Origin: Purshia tridentata | Lineage: Eukaryota; Streptophyta; Magnoliopsida; Rosales; Rosaceae | NCBI GenBank assembly: GCA_003254885.1 | Contig: QANT01006145.1 | Coordinates: 18,343-82,342, forward strand | Direction: 5' to 3' | DNA: 64,000 bases | Part shown: positions 20,883-32,747 of the stretch, one piece after another | Layout of the letters: each line of letters begins with the position of its first letter | Numbering within the stretch: the stretch's first letter is position 1 | Translations under genes and position numbers: made by a program | Notes under the pieces: generated by a model | What the model was told of the DNA's origin: nothing | What the model saw: the letters and a program-made list of their open reading frames with translations, nothing else | The model's database searches: none

Positions 20883-22134
20883 TGGTTTGAAGGATAGATG
20901 TATTCTACCTATCCTTTTTCAGTGGTGAAAAATGGTTTGAAGGATAGATGTATCACCATTAATAACTCATTGATAGTTTGCTAGTTTTGAGTCACACCGA
21001 TGACTACTCACAAAGTCACAAGAGCCTGTGAACTGTTCTGGTGGTGGTTTTAATAAACCTCATCTGTTGAGTTTTTTGAACCGCCGAAAAGTAAAAGAAA
21101 AATTATGGGTAAAACCATTAATGATGGTGATATTACACCATTAATTTTCAGTAGTTAATTTGACACGACACATGATGGTGAGTAGAGAGCAAAAATAAAA
21201 AATAAAGATGAATGGGTGAAATGAAGTGATCGAGCGGACTTGCTCATAAAATCAAGTCCAAAGTGTCAACCAAACCTTTTTATGAAGTGTTTTGAGCGGA
21301 GTAAAACTTACTAAAACTTACTTCGGATATGTACAGTTTGTCTCCGTCAAACACTACAACTTTAAATACAACTTCACTCTGCTGCGGCTGATGATGCAAA
21401 TTGTTCTTAACTTGTTCAAAAGAGAAGGAGATCAGATTGGGGCCATCGAAAATGAAGTAAGTAGAGAATAACACATGCAACCCTTTGAAGGGTGCCATAT
21501 TCACTATTTGACAACAAAAATTGAGGAACATGAAGAACTCCCAAGAGAAGTGCCCATTGGACTATTACATAGATTGAATGCTAATGGAACCCAATAGCCA
21601 TTTGGCCCATTGGGGTACCTAAATAAAGACCCTCCATTCACTACTCCACATTTTATGGATTTTGCACAAGCCGAACATAATAGTGCTCTCTATGCACAAT
21701 GTAATTTTTTTCATTATGATAGTGCAAACTGAGCGAACTACACCATTTGTTTCTTGTGGACTGTTGACGATCATTTTTTGGCTCAATATCTACTAATAGT
21801 AATAACTCATATTTCTGATAAAATAAAATAAAAAAAGAATCTGCTCATAAGTTCAGAACTCATATTGATTATAGGCTACCGAAAATGATGCATATGACAT
21901 GCCATATATGCTAACCCTTGTTGTATCTAATCCTTCTCAATGGTCAATATGGTTTGAAGGATCGCTGTATGAGCATTAAAAATTGGTATACCAAGCAAAG
22001 CAAGATTAATGCTATACAAACCATATTTCTCTTTAATAAAAATAGTCACATTTTAATAAGTTGATTCCACTTCCACCAATTAGTAGTCTACAACATGGTC
22101 TAAATAATAGAAAGAGAAAAGTTGAATTATGGTA
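20883..22134. other. Intergenic, upstream of the inverted NAC pseudogene
   Basis: A short direct repeat (ggtttgaaggatagatgtat) occurs twice near 20884-20955. The minus-strand ORF at 21280-21531 has no recognisable similarity. Nothing else can be supported. Confidence 0.6.
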
Positions 22135-23408
22135 CTTTATTTGGTTAGAAAATATGGAGGGATTTGGGGTGGGGTCGAAGACTACTTGGGGTGGAAGTTC
22201 ATGACTAAGTACTGACTACTTGGGGTGGAAGTTCATGACTACTGACTACTTGGGGGACAAGTTCTAAAGCGCTATTGGATATCTCCATTCTCCAATCATA
22301 AACTCTGGAATTATTTGAGTTGAAAAAGATGGATTCCATATCGAAAAAACAATCATCATGTTATTAAATCAAAACCCATTATTAGTGGCTAGTGCCAATG
22401 TTTGATTCTCTCTTGTAATTTTTTTTCCTTTCTCTTTCGATTGGCCGGGGCATTACATCAAAGAAATATGTGTATTTTTTTTTTCAAACCCAACCAAGGA
22501 TCTAAGCCAAAAAGATGTATCATTTGGCAACCATTTTGATCACTTTACTGTTCTTAGCACTAGGATGTAGCAAACATGTACTTGTATAGGAATTTAGTGC
22601 AAACATGTAATGGAGTGAGTGCACAAGGCTGAAGCCAAAGCATGCAAGAATAGTGCTACGTGCATACATTGATATGCTTAAATTTATACCAATTATTCAT
22701 TGATGTGCTTAAATTTATACCCAACTAGAAGAGTATGGCTTTGAGAGAATTAAGCCTGTAAATCTCTTTAATGTTAAATATGAGTGAACTAGCTTAGAGG
22801 TGTGTTGATGCCAAAAATCTCTAGTAATGATAATTGGTCAACAAAAATTGTTCACGATCACCTTGAGAAGCCAAATTCCATCTTCAGTCGTCGTCCACAA
22901 ATGCAAGGGGGGGTGTACCTGCAAAAAACACTCCGATGCCAAAATGAGTGAAGATTCAGTATGTTTCTTCCTCTTTTCCACAGTCTCTGTCCTCACTTGC
23001 GTGGAGGTGTCTTACCTTTTTTATAGCGAAGTGGGTTTTTCCGTTGTCTTCTACTTTCACCCCTTTATTTCTCTCATTAAACCTTCTTGATGAGCCTGGT
23101 TGTGGGGGTCTTTTTTCGTGGGTGGTATTATGGTGGTAAATGGGCTATTATTCTCATTAAAGAGGGGGGTTATCCTTTGTTCCGGGCTTAAGTTTATACT
23201 TTGCCTTTCGGGCTTTACTTCCGTTATTTGGGGCTTTCATACCGTTATTTCGGACTGCGCCTTATTGCTTTTCGGGTTTAGGCCAGAAATTTTTAACATC
23301 CACAAGGTGTTTGTATATAAGTGTTCGTTTCAACTGATCGAGATGAAAATGTGGACTTGAAGATAGACAAATAGTCGAACCACTTAAAAATTCAGAAAAA
23401 TACCCATG
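22135..23408 (+). repeat. Tandem segmental duplication, unit A (interrupted by a solo LTR)
   Basis: Unit A (22135-22798 plus 23310-23408) matches unit B (23460-24703) in order: the tactttatttggtt...acttggggtggaagttc block, an aaccaaggatct...ggcaaccattttg stretch, acttgtataggaa...tgcaaacat, the agagtatggctttgagaga stretch, and aattcagaaaaatacccatg. The 502-bp LTR insertion is only in unit A, so it postdates the duplication. Inside unit A the motif gactacttggggtggaagttcatgacta is itself repeated. Confidence 0.8.
22803..23304 (+). mobile_element. Solo LTR, 502 bp, with 5-bp target duplication (aggtg)
   Basis: It begins TGTTGATGCC and ends ACATCCACA. Identical 5-base flanks aggtg lie at 22798-22802 and 23305-23309. 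Unit B of the surrounding duplication lacks it. No coding sequence is recognised. The small ORFs within it are LTR sequence, not genes. Confidence 0.85.
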
Positions 23409-23459
23409 CGCGAACATGGGTTTCATTATTCTATTTTTTTATGTGGGATTCAAAGAAAG

Positions 23460-24703
23460 AAAAGGACTTTATTTGGCTAGAGAAAATGGAGGCAAGACTA
23501 CTTGGGGCGGAAGTTCTTGACTACTTAGTATTTACTACTTGGGAGGCAAGTTCTCAAACCCCATTGGATATCTCTTTTCCCCAATCAGAAACTCTGGAAT
23601 TATTTTGGGAGGAAAGATGGATTCCCCACCCACAAAACAATTATCAAGTTACTAAATCCAATTCCCTTATAAGTGGCCAATGCCATTGTATGATTCTCTC
23701 TTGTACTTTGTTTTTTCCTTCCTCTTGCGATTAGCCGTTACATAATGAAATATGTAGACTGTTATATATACATACACAACCCGGTACTCTGCAAGACATC
23801 CACACTTCCTCTTTTTTCGGGACTTAGGTGCCGAGGCTCAAAAAAACCTAATATGCAGTCTTTACAAGCCTTATTCTATACCTTAGTAGGATATGAGGTA
23901 AATCGTCGGAAAATACACTAAAACATAGGGCTTCGAAGTTATAGTGCTCTACTCTTATAAAAAATCTGGCCAAGTAATTGGTTTCAAAACCAAGTGTTCG
24001 GTGGCTTTCCGCAACAAAAAGAAAAAAAGAAAAAAAAAGATGGACGTTAGTGTAAGAGAAAAATTATATATATATATATATATTTTGTTCAACCTTTTAA
24101 ACCAAGGATCTAATCCGACCATATGTATCATTCTCATATTGCATCTTGGCAACCATTTTGCTAACTATACTGTTACATGTACTTGTATAGGAACTGAATG
24201 CAAACATCTAATGGAGTAATTGCTCAAGGGTGAAGACTTAATTAAGCATGCAAGAAGGGAGCGAAAAGCACCTCTAACAGGTGCGGTAATCACTAGCTTT
24301 CCACTCATTCAAAAAGAACAAGGTATGATGCAACTTGTATATATATTTATCATCTTCAAAAGTAATTTAATTGCATTTGATGACCGCTCAGAAGACAAGT
24401 ACTCAAATATCTCAAGTAACAATCACAATGTGAAGATGTCTTCGATACTTGGGATAATATTCAATCATTGTTGCATTTGAGGTAAGCATTTATGTTCTTA
24501 AATTTATACCACCTAAAAGAGTATGGCTTTGAGAGAAGCCTGTAATGTAAATCTCTTTGATGTTAAATATGAGTGAATTTAAAGTGTTTTGTGAGTATTT
24601 ATTATCTTTAGAAGCATCCAAAAGACTAGAACTGTAAAAGCAAAGTAGAAACGTGGACTTGAATAGTCGAATCTATCAAAAAATTCAGAAAAATACCCAT
24701 GTG
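23460..24703 (+). repeat. Tandem segmental duplication, unit B
   Basis: Second copy of the upstream unit, without the LTR but with extra sequence at about 23750-24090 that unit A lacks (including a TA microsatellite at 24065-24083). It ends about 360 bases before the NAC start at 25062. Confidence 0.75.
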
Positions 24704-24879
24704 ATGTGGAATTCAAAGAAAGAAAAAGACTTCTATAACTTCAACGAAGGAAAAGCACCTTCAGTGAAAGTAAGCTTAGAAAAGGACCTATAACAGTCTG
24801 AAACTTTACCATCAAACAAATTACATATTCCTTTTTTTTTTGTTTCAAACAAAGCAAAACTTGCAAGAGGGGTAGACTA

Positions 24880-25061
24880 AAAGCGACAAAAATTAAAGAA
24901 AGACGCGTGTTATACAGAGTGGTTGGAGTCCACTTATATGAAGTCAAACTTGTTTGGGAAGTTCAAGAGCTGAGTCAGTGAGCAGTGTGATTACAAATAC
25001 AACCTCAGTATAGGTGCTGTTGAAGCAATTTGGTTCTTACATGTTGTAGAGTAGAGAGCAT
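24880..25061 (+). promoter_or_regulatory. Proximal promoter of the 25062 NAC gene, shared with the 40488 copy
   Basis: Conserved pieces occur in the same order as at 40225-40487: an acgcgtgt motif, the ccacttata stretch, a gagtcagtgagcagtgtgattacaaatacaa segment and gaagcaatttggttcttacatgttgta just before the ATG. This marks the two genes as a recent duplicate pair and defines likely promoter/leader sequence. Confidence 0.6.
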
Positions 25062-27224
25062 ATGGACAGCAACAACACATCAACCGAAGCAGCAGGACCG
25101 GTGTCAGTGCCGGTGGGTTTCAGATTCCACCCCACGGAGGAGGAGCTGGTGAACCACTACCTGAGGAACAAGCTGCAGGGCATAGATTCCCACATCCCTG
25201 AAATCGATGTCTGCAAGTACGAGCCTAGTGATCTACCTGGTAATGTATTCCTGTCTTTGATCACTAGTACCATTTGAATATTTGCTCCAGTCAACTGTTG
25301 GTTGTGGTTGGGTTCAAGTTTCAACAACTTGTTTTGTGTTGCATATTGCATTTGCAGCGCTCTTGGGGTCAGAAACTGAGACAGAGACTCGTGCATTGGA
25401 GTGGTTCTTCATCAGCCCAAGGGACTACAAGTACACCAACAGCATTCGCTCCAATAGGACCACCCAAAAAGGCTTCTGGAAAATCACAGGCAAGGAACGT
25501 GCAATCAAGACTCGGCGTTCCAAAGCTGTCATTGGGAAGAAGAGGACCTTGACCTTCTACGAAGGTCGTGCCTCTCGTTCTCCCAAGCCTAAGAAGACCA
25601 ACTGGGTTATCCATGAGTACTATCTTATTGATACAGAAACTAAGCAGGCCAAGGTCATTCTTTTTCATTCATATGTGTTATTCAGACTTTATTTTCACTG
25701 CAATTTGTTATGGATTTCTTGTTTTCTCTTTTCATTGATACACGTTCTTCAAGCTTTTTGTTTTTGTGTTTTTTAATATGGTATTACTTGATCATTTACA
25801 AAATTTCATATTTACAATTTTCATTCATTCTATTTTATGGGTAATGGGTTTCCTTGTTTAACAAAGTTGTTCTTTTGTGTTGTGTTTGGACCATAATGTT
25901 TTGTGTATTGGATTAAAATTTGGTGCATAACATAGTGGTGGAGTTTAAATACACAATTAATGCACACACAGGTTGAAAAACATGCAGGTTGTTTTTGCCA
26001 TACATGAATTGATGTGTTCGATGAGTGTACTCTGCTAAGAATTGCAATTTCAGGTAGTTATATAATAGATATTCCTAATTCTACACCATGATCTCACCCT
26101 CTATTGTTCACCAACTAATGCAGATGGACTATGTTATCTGCCGCTTGAAGAATAATTCAGATAAGAAGGAAACTTCAATCTGCCCTGAAGGTGAACCCGG
26201 CAGCCCCATTGTGTCTAATTGCGAAAGTCAAACTGCCGGGGATATGACCCCAGAGGTGAGAATAAGCATAATTTTGTTTTTGAACATTTTTCTTAATGTG
26301 TAGCACAAGAAGGATATCCAAATTTTTAGCGCTTGCTTGCTTATAATTCTTAATCTTGTTATATAATCAGCCACAAGAAAATGGGGAATCACCCTTTCAT
26401 CCGCTGCAGCCACAGGAGTACAGTTCCTCCACACTGCAGTCACCAATAGAGCTGGGAGATGTTCTGCAAGCCAATGGCAATAGTGATGGTTGCAATGAGT
26501 TGCAATCACCATTTGGAGATAATGGTTCCTCTCTTACTGATAGGAATGATATTTCAACCTGTGATGAATGTGAAGCTCCTAGTAGCTACGCCGTGTTTGA
26601 TTTTGAAGGAAATAATATGATGATGGAGGTTAGATTACACATGTTTCTTTTGAACATTTCTGATATGAACTTAATATGGAGACGATAATTATATCAAAAC
26701 TTAACACTTTCTTGTTTGTGATTGTTAATTGTGCAGCCATTTGCTCAACCAGAAAACAATTTGGATTTTCTCTTACATCCAACTCAGCCACATGAGTCAC
26801 AGATATACTGTTCCTCCACATTGCAGTCACCAATATACGCAAATCCGAAAAATATTTCACTTGCAAATGTTTGTCAAGATGAATGCAGTAATTGGGGATT
26901 TTCGTTTGTTAATAGTGATTCTTATCTTACAAATAAGAATCATTATTCAGACAATGATAAAAATGAATCGGCATTTATTTTCAAAAATCAAGCCACAAAT
27001 TATAGCACATCAGAGGTGAGAATGAGCATTTCATTAGACATTTCTTGTATGAACTTATTAACATAGAACACAAGTATATCTAAACTTTAACGATTTCTTG
27101 TTTATGATTCTTAATTCAGGTATTTCCTCAATCAGAAGAAAATCTAGAATTATTATTTCAATCGCTTCAACCACAGGATTACATGCTGCAGATGGACACT
27201 GAACTTGGAAGATTTTTTGCATGA
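25062..27224 (+). CDS. NAC transcription factor (NTM1-like subgroup, anchor lost)
   Basis: Six exons (25062-25239, 25358-25653, 26124-26255, 26371-26628, 26737-27015, 27120-27224) give 415 aa, all phases consistent. NAC subdomains: [47 protein letters not shown] and [22 protein letters not shown] and [22 protein letters not shown] in a separate exon. The C-terminal half is acidic and low in charge clusters, built of exons carrying repeated ...QPQE(Y)SSSTLQSP... units. The last exon is cut short: relative to its paralogs an indel shifts the frame near 27210 and gives an early stop. No transmembrane segment is encoded. It is probably a soluble nuclear factor. Confidence 0.87.
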
Positions 27225-27485
27225 CAATAATTATATTGAATGCAATGAGTTGCAATCTCCAATTTGGAGGTACCAACTCTTTTTCCACATAGTTCTTAAA
27301 TACAAATATTGTATTATGGCTCCTATGACGATGCAACATACACTCCTTATAAGCAGTTTTTTGGAGATGATGCTTCCTTTCATCATAACTACCGATATTC
27401 ATTCCTCAAATCCATTTTTGTTCAATTAGTATATCCTATAAATAAAAGACCATACACAAACCTCATATTCTACCGATATCCATTC

Positions 27486-27786
27486 ATGTCTTCACTCATG
27501 GGAGGTGCTCCAAGAAGAGAAGAATCTGACTGCAGAGCAGTATCATCAGACAAGGTGAGAGAACCAAGCTGAAAACATGAAGAGAAGCCTTTCTGGATTT
27601 CTAACAGTAATTAAAGGATCTATTTTGAAGCTCTTTTGCTATTTTCACTCAACTCAATTTGATTTCTGTTTTAAGGTCAAGGAAGCTGCAGAGCATTGTA
27701 TTGCTTTTGGCAGCAATTGGAAGGGTTCTCTCATTTTGCTGGAAGCATCTCCTTTAAGCCGTAAAATAAGTCCCCCATGGCTATAA
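27486..27786 (+). pseudogene. Relic anchor-side exons downstream of the 25062 NAC gene
   Basis: Two stretches correspond to the terminal exons of the anchored gene. One is 27486-27554 (MGGAPRREESDCRA...DK, followed by gtgagag). The other is 27676-27786, after a ttttaag acceptor, encoding VKEAAEHCIAFGSNWKGS and LLEASPLSRKISPPWL then stop. It aligns with SNNWKGSIIFWETSPLSP before the anchor, but stops before any hydrophobic segment. Confidence 0.7.
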
Positions 27787-30022
27787 TAGTTATACCGGGT
27801 TCTAGTTCTAGCCTAATAGGCAATGCTCTTGTTCTGCAGTCATTATTCTGGAGGTGGCATTATGCAGGAGCTGCTGCTACAGGCTACTGTAGTCTCAATG
27901 TATAATATTATATATTAATATGACTTAACACATGTATGACTTAGCATAGTTTCAATCATTGTATGAATGCCTGTTTATATTCGAAGGTCTTAAACATATC
28001 TATCACCTTCAACCTGCAACACCCCACCCCTACAACCAAAAATTATATCATTGTAATATTTTTTTTTTTTCTTCAATTGTATCCTTGTGAATATTTTTTA
28101 TTTCGGACCTTTTATATTGAATGGAATTTGTGTATTATTTTCTCTTTGTTTTTGTTCCAACAATGTCAAAGTTTACATGCCATTGCTTAGTTTTAAGATA
28201 AAAAAAAATGGATGGAAAATGCTGTGCAATCTGTCCTGCACATATCTGTGCAATGTCAATGTTCAAAGCCATTGCTTATGGATCAATGGAAGGGGAAAAA
28301 TCACTTGAATACTGATTTTGGGCATTTGGATATGTCATGGCTACTAAAAGAAAATTGGAAACTGAATAAATATTACAGTTCAAAGAACATAAGAATAAGA
28401 TTGCACAATTCTATTTCACACTAACAAACATCTTACATGCTTACAACTCGCATTGCTACTGCCTTTGCAGGAAATTATAAAAAATTTTGAATTTGAGTTA
28501 AAATATGATGCCTTTCAATACACAGATCTTTTGACTTGCCATCTCAACTCCAGCACCCTAATCTTTTTGTGGCTAGAAACTTTACCACATGAGTAGTGAA
28601 GCAGACTGCTACGCGTTTGCTCATAACTCATTCAGTTATTACACTGCAGACAAAAGAAACGGTATGCAACTCTAGTCAGCCAACCATAGTGACAGAGATA
28701 TGATACAATGATAATGGAATGCGCCTATATTAAGCATCCAACAGCACTTGCTCATTGTAAAAGAAGCCACACACCAAATGAACTGAAGTTATTGTTGTGT
28801 TGTGTTGTTTTCTCCCTTATAATACTTACTTTTACTACAGCCAATTTAATAATATATTGGCAAGTCCGGATAGAGTATTGACTCTTTATAATCACTAAAA
28901 AATTAATGACGAATATTTTTAGATATGCAGATTGAAATTTATATCTTTAAGCTCATTTTTGTAACTTTCATCTTTTTTTTTTTGTTTTTGGTCAAATGTA
29001 AGTTTTAGTGTTGGAAAATTTAAGGCTTTGATGCATAACACTGAGCTAGAATCTAGAATCGTCCTAAATAAATACTCTGGAGTCTCGATCAATGTGAATA
29101 CAAAAATACTAAAATCTCCACTTACAAGGTTACAAAGTTACAAGAGGTATGGATTCCTAAAAGGAGAAAATAGTAAAACTCAGAGTGAGGGACCGAGTGA
29201 CATGACCCAAGCCAATCAGTGTGTTGGTTCAAGTAAACTGGTTGGGAAGTTCACGACCACTTTTATCTTTTTTTTTTTTTTTTGGTCAAATGTAAGTTTT
29301 AGTGTTGGAAAATTTTAGGCTTTGATGCATAACACTGAGCTAGAATCTAGAATCGTCCTAAATACTCTGGAGTCTCCATCAATGTGAATACAAAAATACT
29401 AAAATCTCCACGTACAAGGTTACAAAGTTACAAGGGGTATAGATTCCTAAAAGGAGAAAATAGTAAAACTCAGAGTGAGGGGCCGAGTGACATGACCCAA
29501 GCCAATCAGTGTATTGGTTCAAGTAAACTGGTTGGGAAGTTCACGACCAGCGATCAAAGTAGTACAGGGAATGAGTGACTTTTATTCAAAATTTTTTTTT
29601 TTACTATTTATTACTTAAAATTATAAATATATACTAATATGACATTTATAGCTAATTTTTTTGTTAAATTATTAATTTTTTTTTTAAATTTTTAAATTTA
29701 CTCTTAAATATAATTAAGAAGAATAAAAAATTTTAAGTATAAAATTGAAAAAAAATAAATAATTTAATAGAAAAATTAAGTATATGTAATATATATTAAT
29801 AATTTCAAGTGGTAAATATTTAAAAACAAATGTTTGAATAGTATGGGATCACGTCCCAATAGTTCAGGTGTATTTACCTAAAAAAGCCTTTTGCAAAAGA
29901 AAAAAGAGAGTGAATGGCTTTGCTTATAGACTTATAGTTACAACTCCACTCAGCGGATCACACGCTAAAAATTGAACTGAGAATCCTCCACTCCGAGTCA
30001 CGAAGAAGAAGAAGAAGAAGAG
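27787..30022. other. Intergenic, with duplicated promoter module of the next NAC gene
   Basis: About 27790-28990 is 3' flank and AT-rich DNA with no gene. 28991-29575 is the duplicated module described separately. 29576-29900 is very AT-rich. Confidence 0.65.
28991..29575 (+). repeat. 294-bp tandem duplication of a NAC upstream module
   Basis: Units at 28991-29284 and 29285-29575 start gtcaaatgtaagttttagtg and run through aaggctttgatgcataacac, agaatctagaatcgtcc and gttgggaagttcacgacca. Single versions of the core lie upstream of the NAC genes at 35254 (34912-35160) and 42263 (41873-42150). Confidence 0.88.
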
Positions 30023-32747
30023 ATGAGCATCAGCAGCACCAACAGAGCAGCAGCAGAGGAGCTGGTGGAATTCTTCCGGTTTAAGCCCACGGATGAGGAA
30101 GTGCTGACCAAGTTTTTGAAGAAGAAGATGCAGGGCAAAGCTTCCCACTTTCCTGAAATCCCTTGCTGCAAGCACGAACCTTGGGATTTGCGTGGTATTT
30201 ACTCCCTCTTTACTTTTAATTTCTCATTTGATCTCATTTTTTTTACCATAAATTGCAAACACTTTGGTTCCTACAAATTTCCATTTGATCATCCAAAAAT
30301 AAAAAGAGAAAAAATCAATGTGAAAATATGAGGGAGGAAATTCCAGGATGGGGGCAGGTATGAGGAGAATTTCATTCCTAATTGCAAACACTTTGGTTCC
30401 TACAAATTTCCATTTAATCATCCGAAAATAAAAAGAGAAAAAATCAATGTGAAAATATGAGGGAGGAAATTCGAGGATGGGGGCAGGTATGAGGAGAATT
30501 TCATTCCTGACTCGGGTTTGGGGATGGGGAATGGGGTCCCCTGTTTCATATTATAAATTATATTTAATATTTTTTTAAGTATTTATATATTTATACATTA
30601 TAAATTATAGGTTTTATAATATATAAATAGTAAAAAAAATAAAATACAGTGTCAACATGCATGACCATCACTGCTATACATATGTATTATATATATTTTA
30701 CTTTTATGCATATATTATTTTATATACATGTATTATTTATTTCTTTTTGGCTAGTTGTATTGTTTAATGTATACTATATATTTTTACATAGTATATATAT
30801 AATAGTTTGGATATGTTAATTTTACTTCATTAATTATCATATTTTAATATAAATTATTAGTTTTAATTTGAGAAAAATTATTTGCTATAAATCGTCTTAA
30901 TATTTCAAACAATATAAAACGTAGGGACTAAATATGTTTTTGGTGTACATGTAGGGACCAAAATTTATTTATTTATTTATATTTTATTATACGTGTTTCG
31001 AATTTTATGTTTTTATGTTGTTAGATTGTCAAAATATTTTGTTTTAACGAGTTGTTTGAATTTCTCTAATTGAATTGACAGGTTGAGAACATAATATGAT
31101 GTGGTGCTAGAATTATTTCTCATATTATGAAAACATATAATCATGTTATGTTGTTGAGTACTTAAAAGACTAGAGAGTGGTTGGTTTGAATATCTTGTTG
31201 TTGCATTACATTGTGGCAGCGCTGTTGGCCCCAACTAAGGGAATGGAGTGGTTCTTCAGCCCACGCAATTACAAGTACGCCAAAAGCAAACACTCCAACA
31301 GGGCCACAGTGCAAGGTTTCTGGAAGATCACAAGCAAGCCCCATGAAATCAAGGATGAAAAGTCCCAAGCTGTCATTGGGTATAAGAGGTTTTTGACCTT
31401 CTACAAAGGTCGTGTGCGGAATGCTTCCAAGACCGACTACATCATGCATGAGTATGATCTTGCTGAAACTGAACTGGCTTCTATGTCTAGGCCGAATGGG
31501 GACTTTTTTCTCTGCCGCTTGAAGATTAAGCCTGATAAGTCTCATAAGAAGAAGGGTAGTTCAATCTCTGAGGAAGCTGACCCTGATACCTACATTGCCT
31601 CTAATTTTGAAAACCTACCTGCAGCAGATGATTTGATTGTAGAGCAAGAAAAAGAGCTGGAAGATCCTCTGCTTCCCAGTGACAATGTTGGTGAATGCAA
31701 AGAGCCCCATAAAGATTCTTGTCTTATAGATGAGAATGATCTTTCAACCTGGGATTATGAGATTGAAAACCAAGCAGCAGCAGATGATATGATTTCAGAG
31801 CAAGAAGAAAGTCTGGCATTCAAAGAGCTGCTAGATAGTCTGTTTCCCAATGGCGATGTTGGTCAATGCAAAGAGTCCCAGAAGGATTCTCGTCTTATAG
31901 ATGATATTTCAACATGGGATGAACGTGCCTTTTCTGATTTTCAGATGCAGGTGAGAACAAAAACATGCTTTTTTAACATTTCGGATATGAACTTATTAAT
32001 ATTGAGAACAAGAAGTATATCAAAACCTAAAACTTGCTTGTTTGTGATTCTTAATCCAGCAAGCATTTGCTCAGCCACAAGAGCAACAGGATTACTGCTC
32101 CTCCACACTGCAGTACTCACCAAAAGAAGCACACCTGGCAAAAGTTCCACATGCCGATGTCAATAATGGTGAATTCAGTTGGGGGCAATCTTCAATGGGG
32201 CATAACGATTCTTGTCTTACAAATAAGAATATTGTTTCAACCAATGATAACCATGAACCAGTTAGCAACATCGCATCTAATTTTGGAAGTGCTACAATTG
32301 ATGGTATTCAAGAGGTGAGAATGAGCGTGCTTTTGAACATTTTCTTATATGCAGTTCTAAATATGGAGCACAGGATGTATTTCCAAACTTAACACTTTCT
32401 TGTTTGTGATTCTTTAAAAAATGCAGGTTTTTACTCAACCAGGAGGAAATATGGAACCACTTGATTATCCACTTTTATGGGATTACCCACTGCTGTCACC
32501 AATGAACACAAAGTCGAGAGATTTTGTGCATGGCAATAACTACATTGCCGGCAATGAGCTGCAATCTCAATTTGGAGATTATGGCTTTCTCACAATTGAC
32601 GACCAGGATAACCTCTCCTATCTACAAACAACTTCTCCTTCTATTGACTCCAACCTAACACAATCTTCTTTCAATAACTCCATTCAAGGTAATTCTGCAT
32701 TAGCTACTGGAGAAAAGAAAAACTCCAGTGTTGCTAATGAACCGTAA
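30023..32747 (+). CDS. NAC transcription factor (cluster subgroup without anchor), divergent N-terminus
   Basis: Four exons (30023-30194, 31220-31950, 32060-32314, 32427-32747) give 492 aa. Subdomain A is unusual (LVEFFRFKPTDEEVLTKFL; the common LP.G start is lost), B is CCKHEPWDLRG, C is WFFSPRNYKYAKS and GFWKITSK, D is IGYKRFLTFYKGR, and E (FFLCRLKIKPDKS) is in the same exon. So the D/E intron seen in the 5191 and 25062 genes is absent. Exon 2 also contains a two-fold repeat of about 55 residues (AADDLIVEQEKELEDPL / AADDMISEQEESLAFKEL ... FPNGDVG) found once in its paralogs. No transmembrane segment. DNA binding may be altered by the changed subdomain A. Confidence 0.85.
30195..31219 (+). 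other. Long AT-rich intron 1 of the 30023 NAC gene
   Basis: The 1025-base intron contains a direct repeat: ttgcaaacactttggttcctacaaatttccattt and the following ~100 bases occur at about 30251-30350 and again at 30381-30495. The rest is AT-rich with no recognisable element. Confidence 0.65.

Noticed and set aside
21280-21531. 83-codon minus-strand ORF upstream of the NAC pseudogene
   Set aside because: No recognisable domain, no paralog in the other NAC upstream regions, no codon-like pattern.
22827-23360. Three ORFs of 63-87 codons, some hydrophobic
   Set aside because: They are inside, or overlap the end of, the 502-bp solo LTR defined by aggtg flanks.
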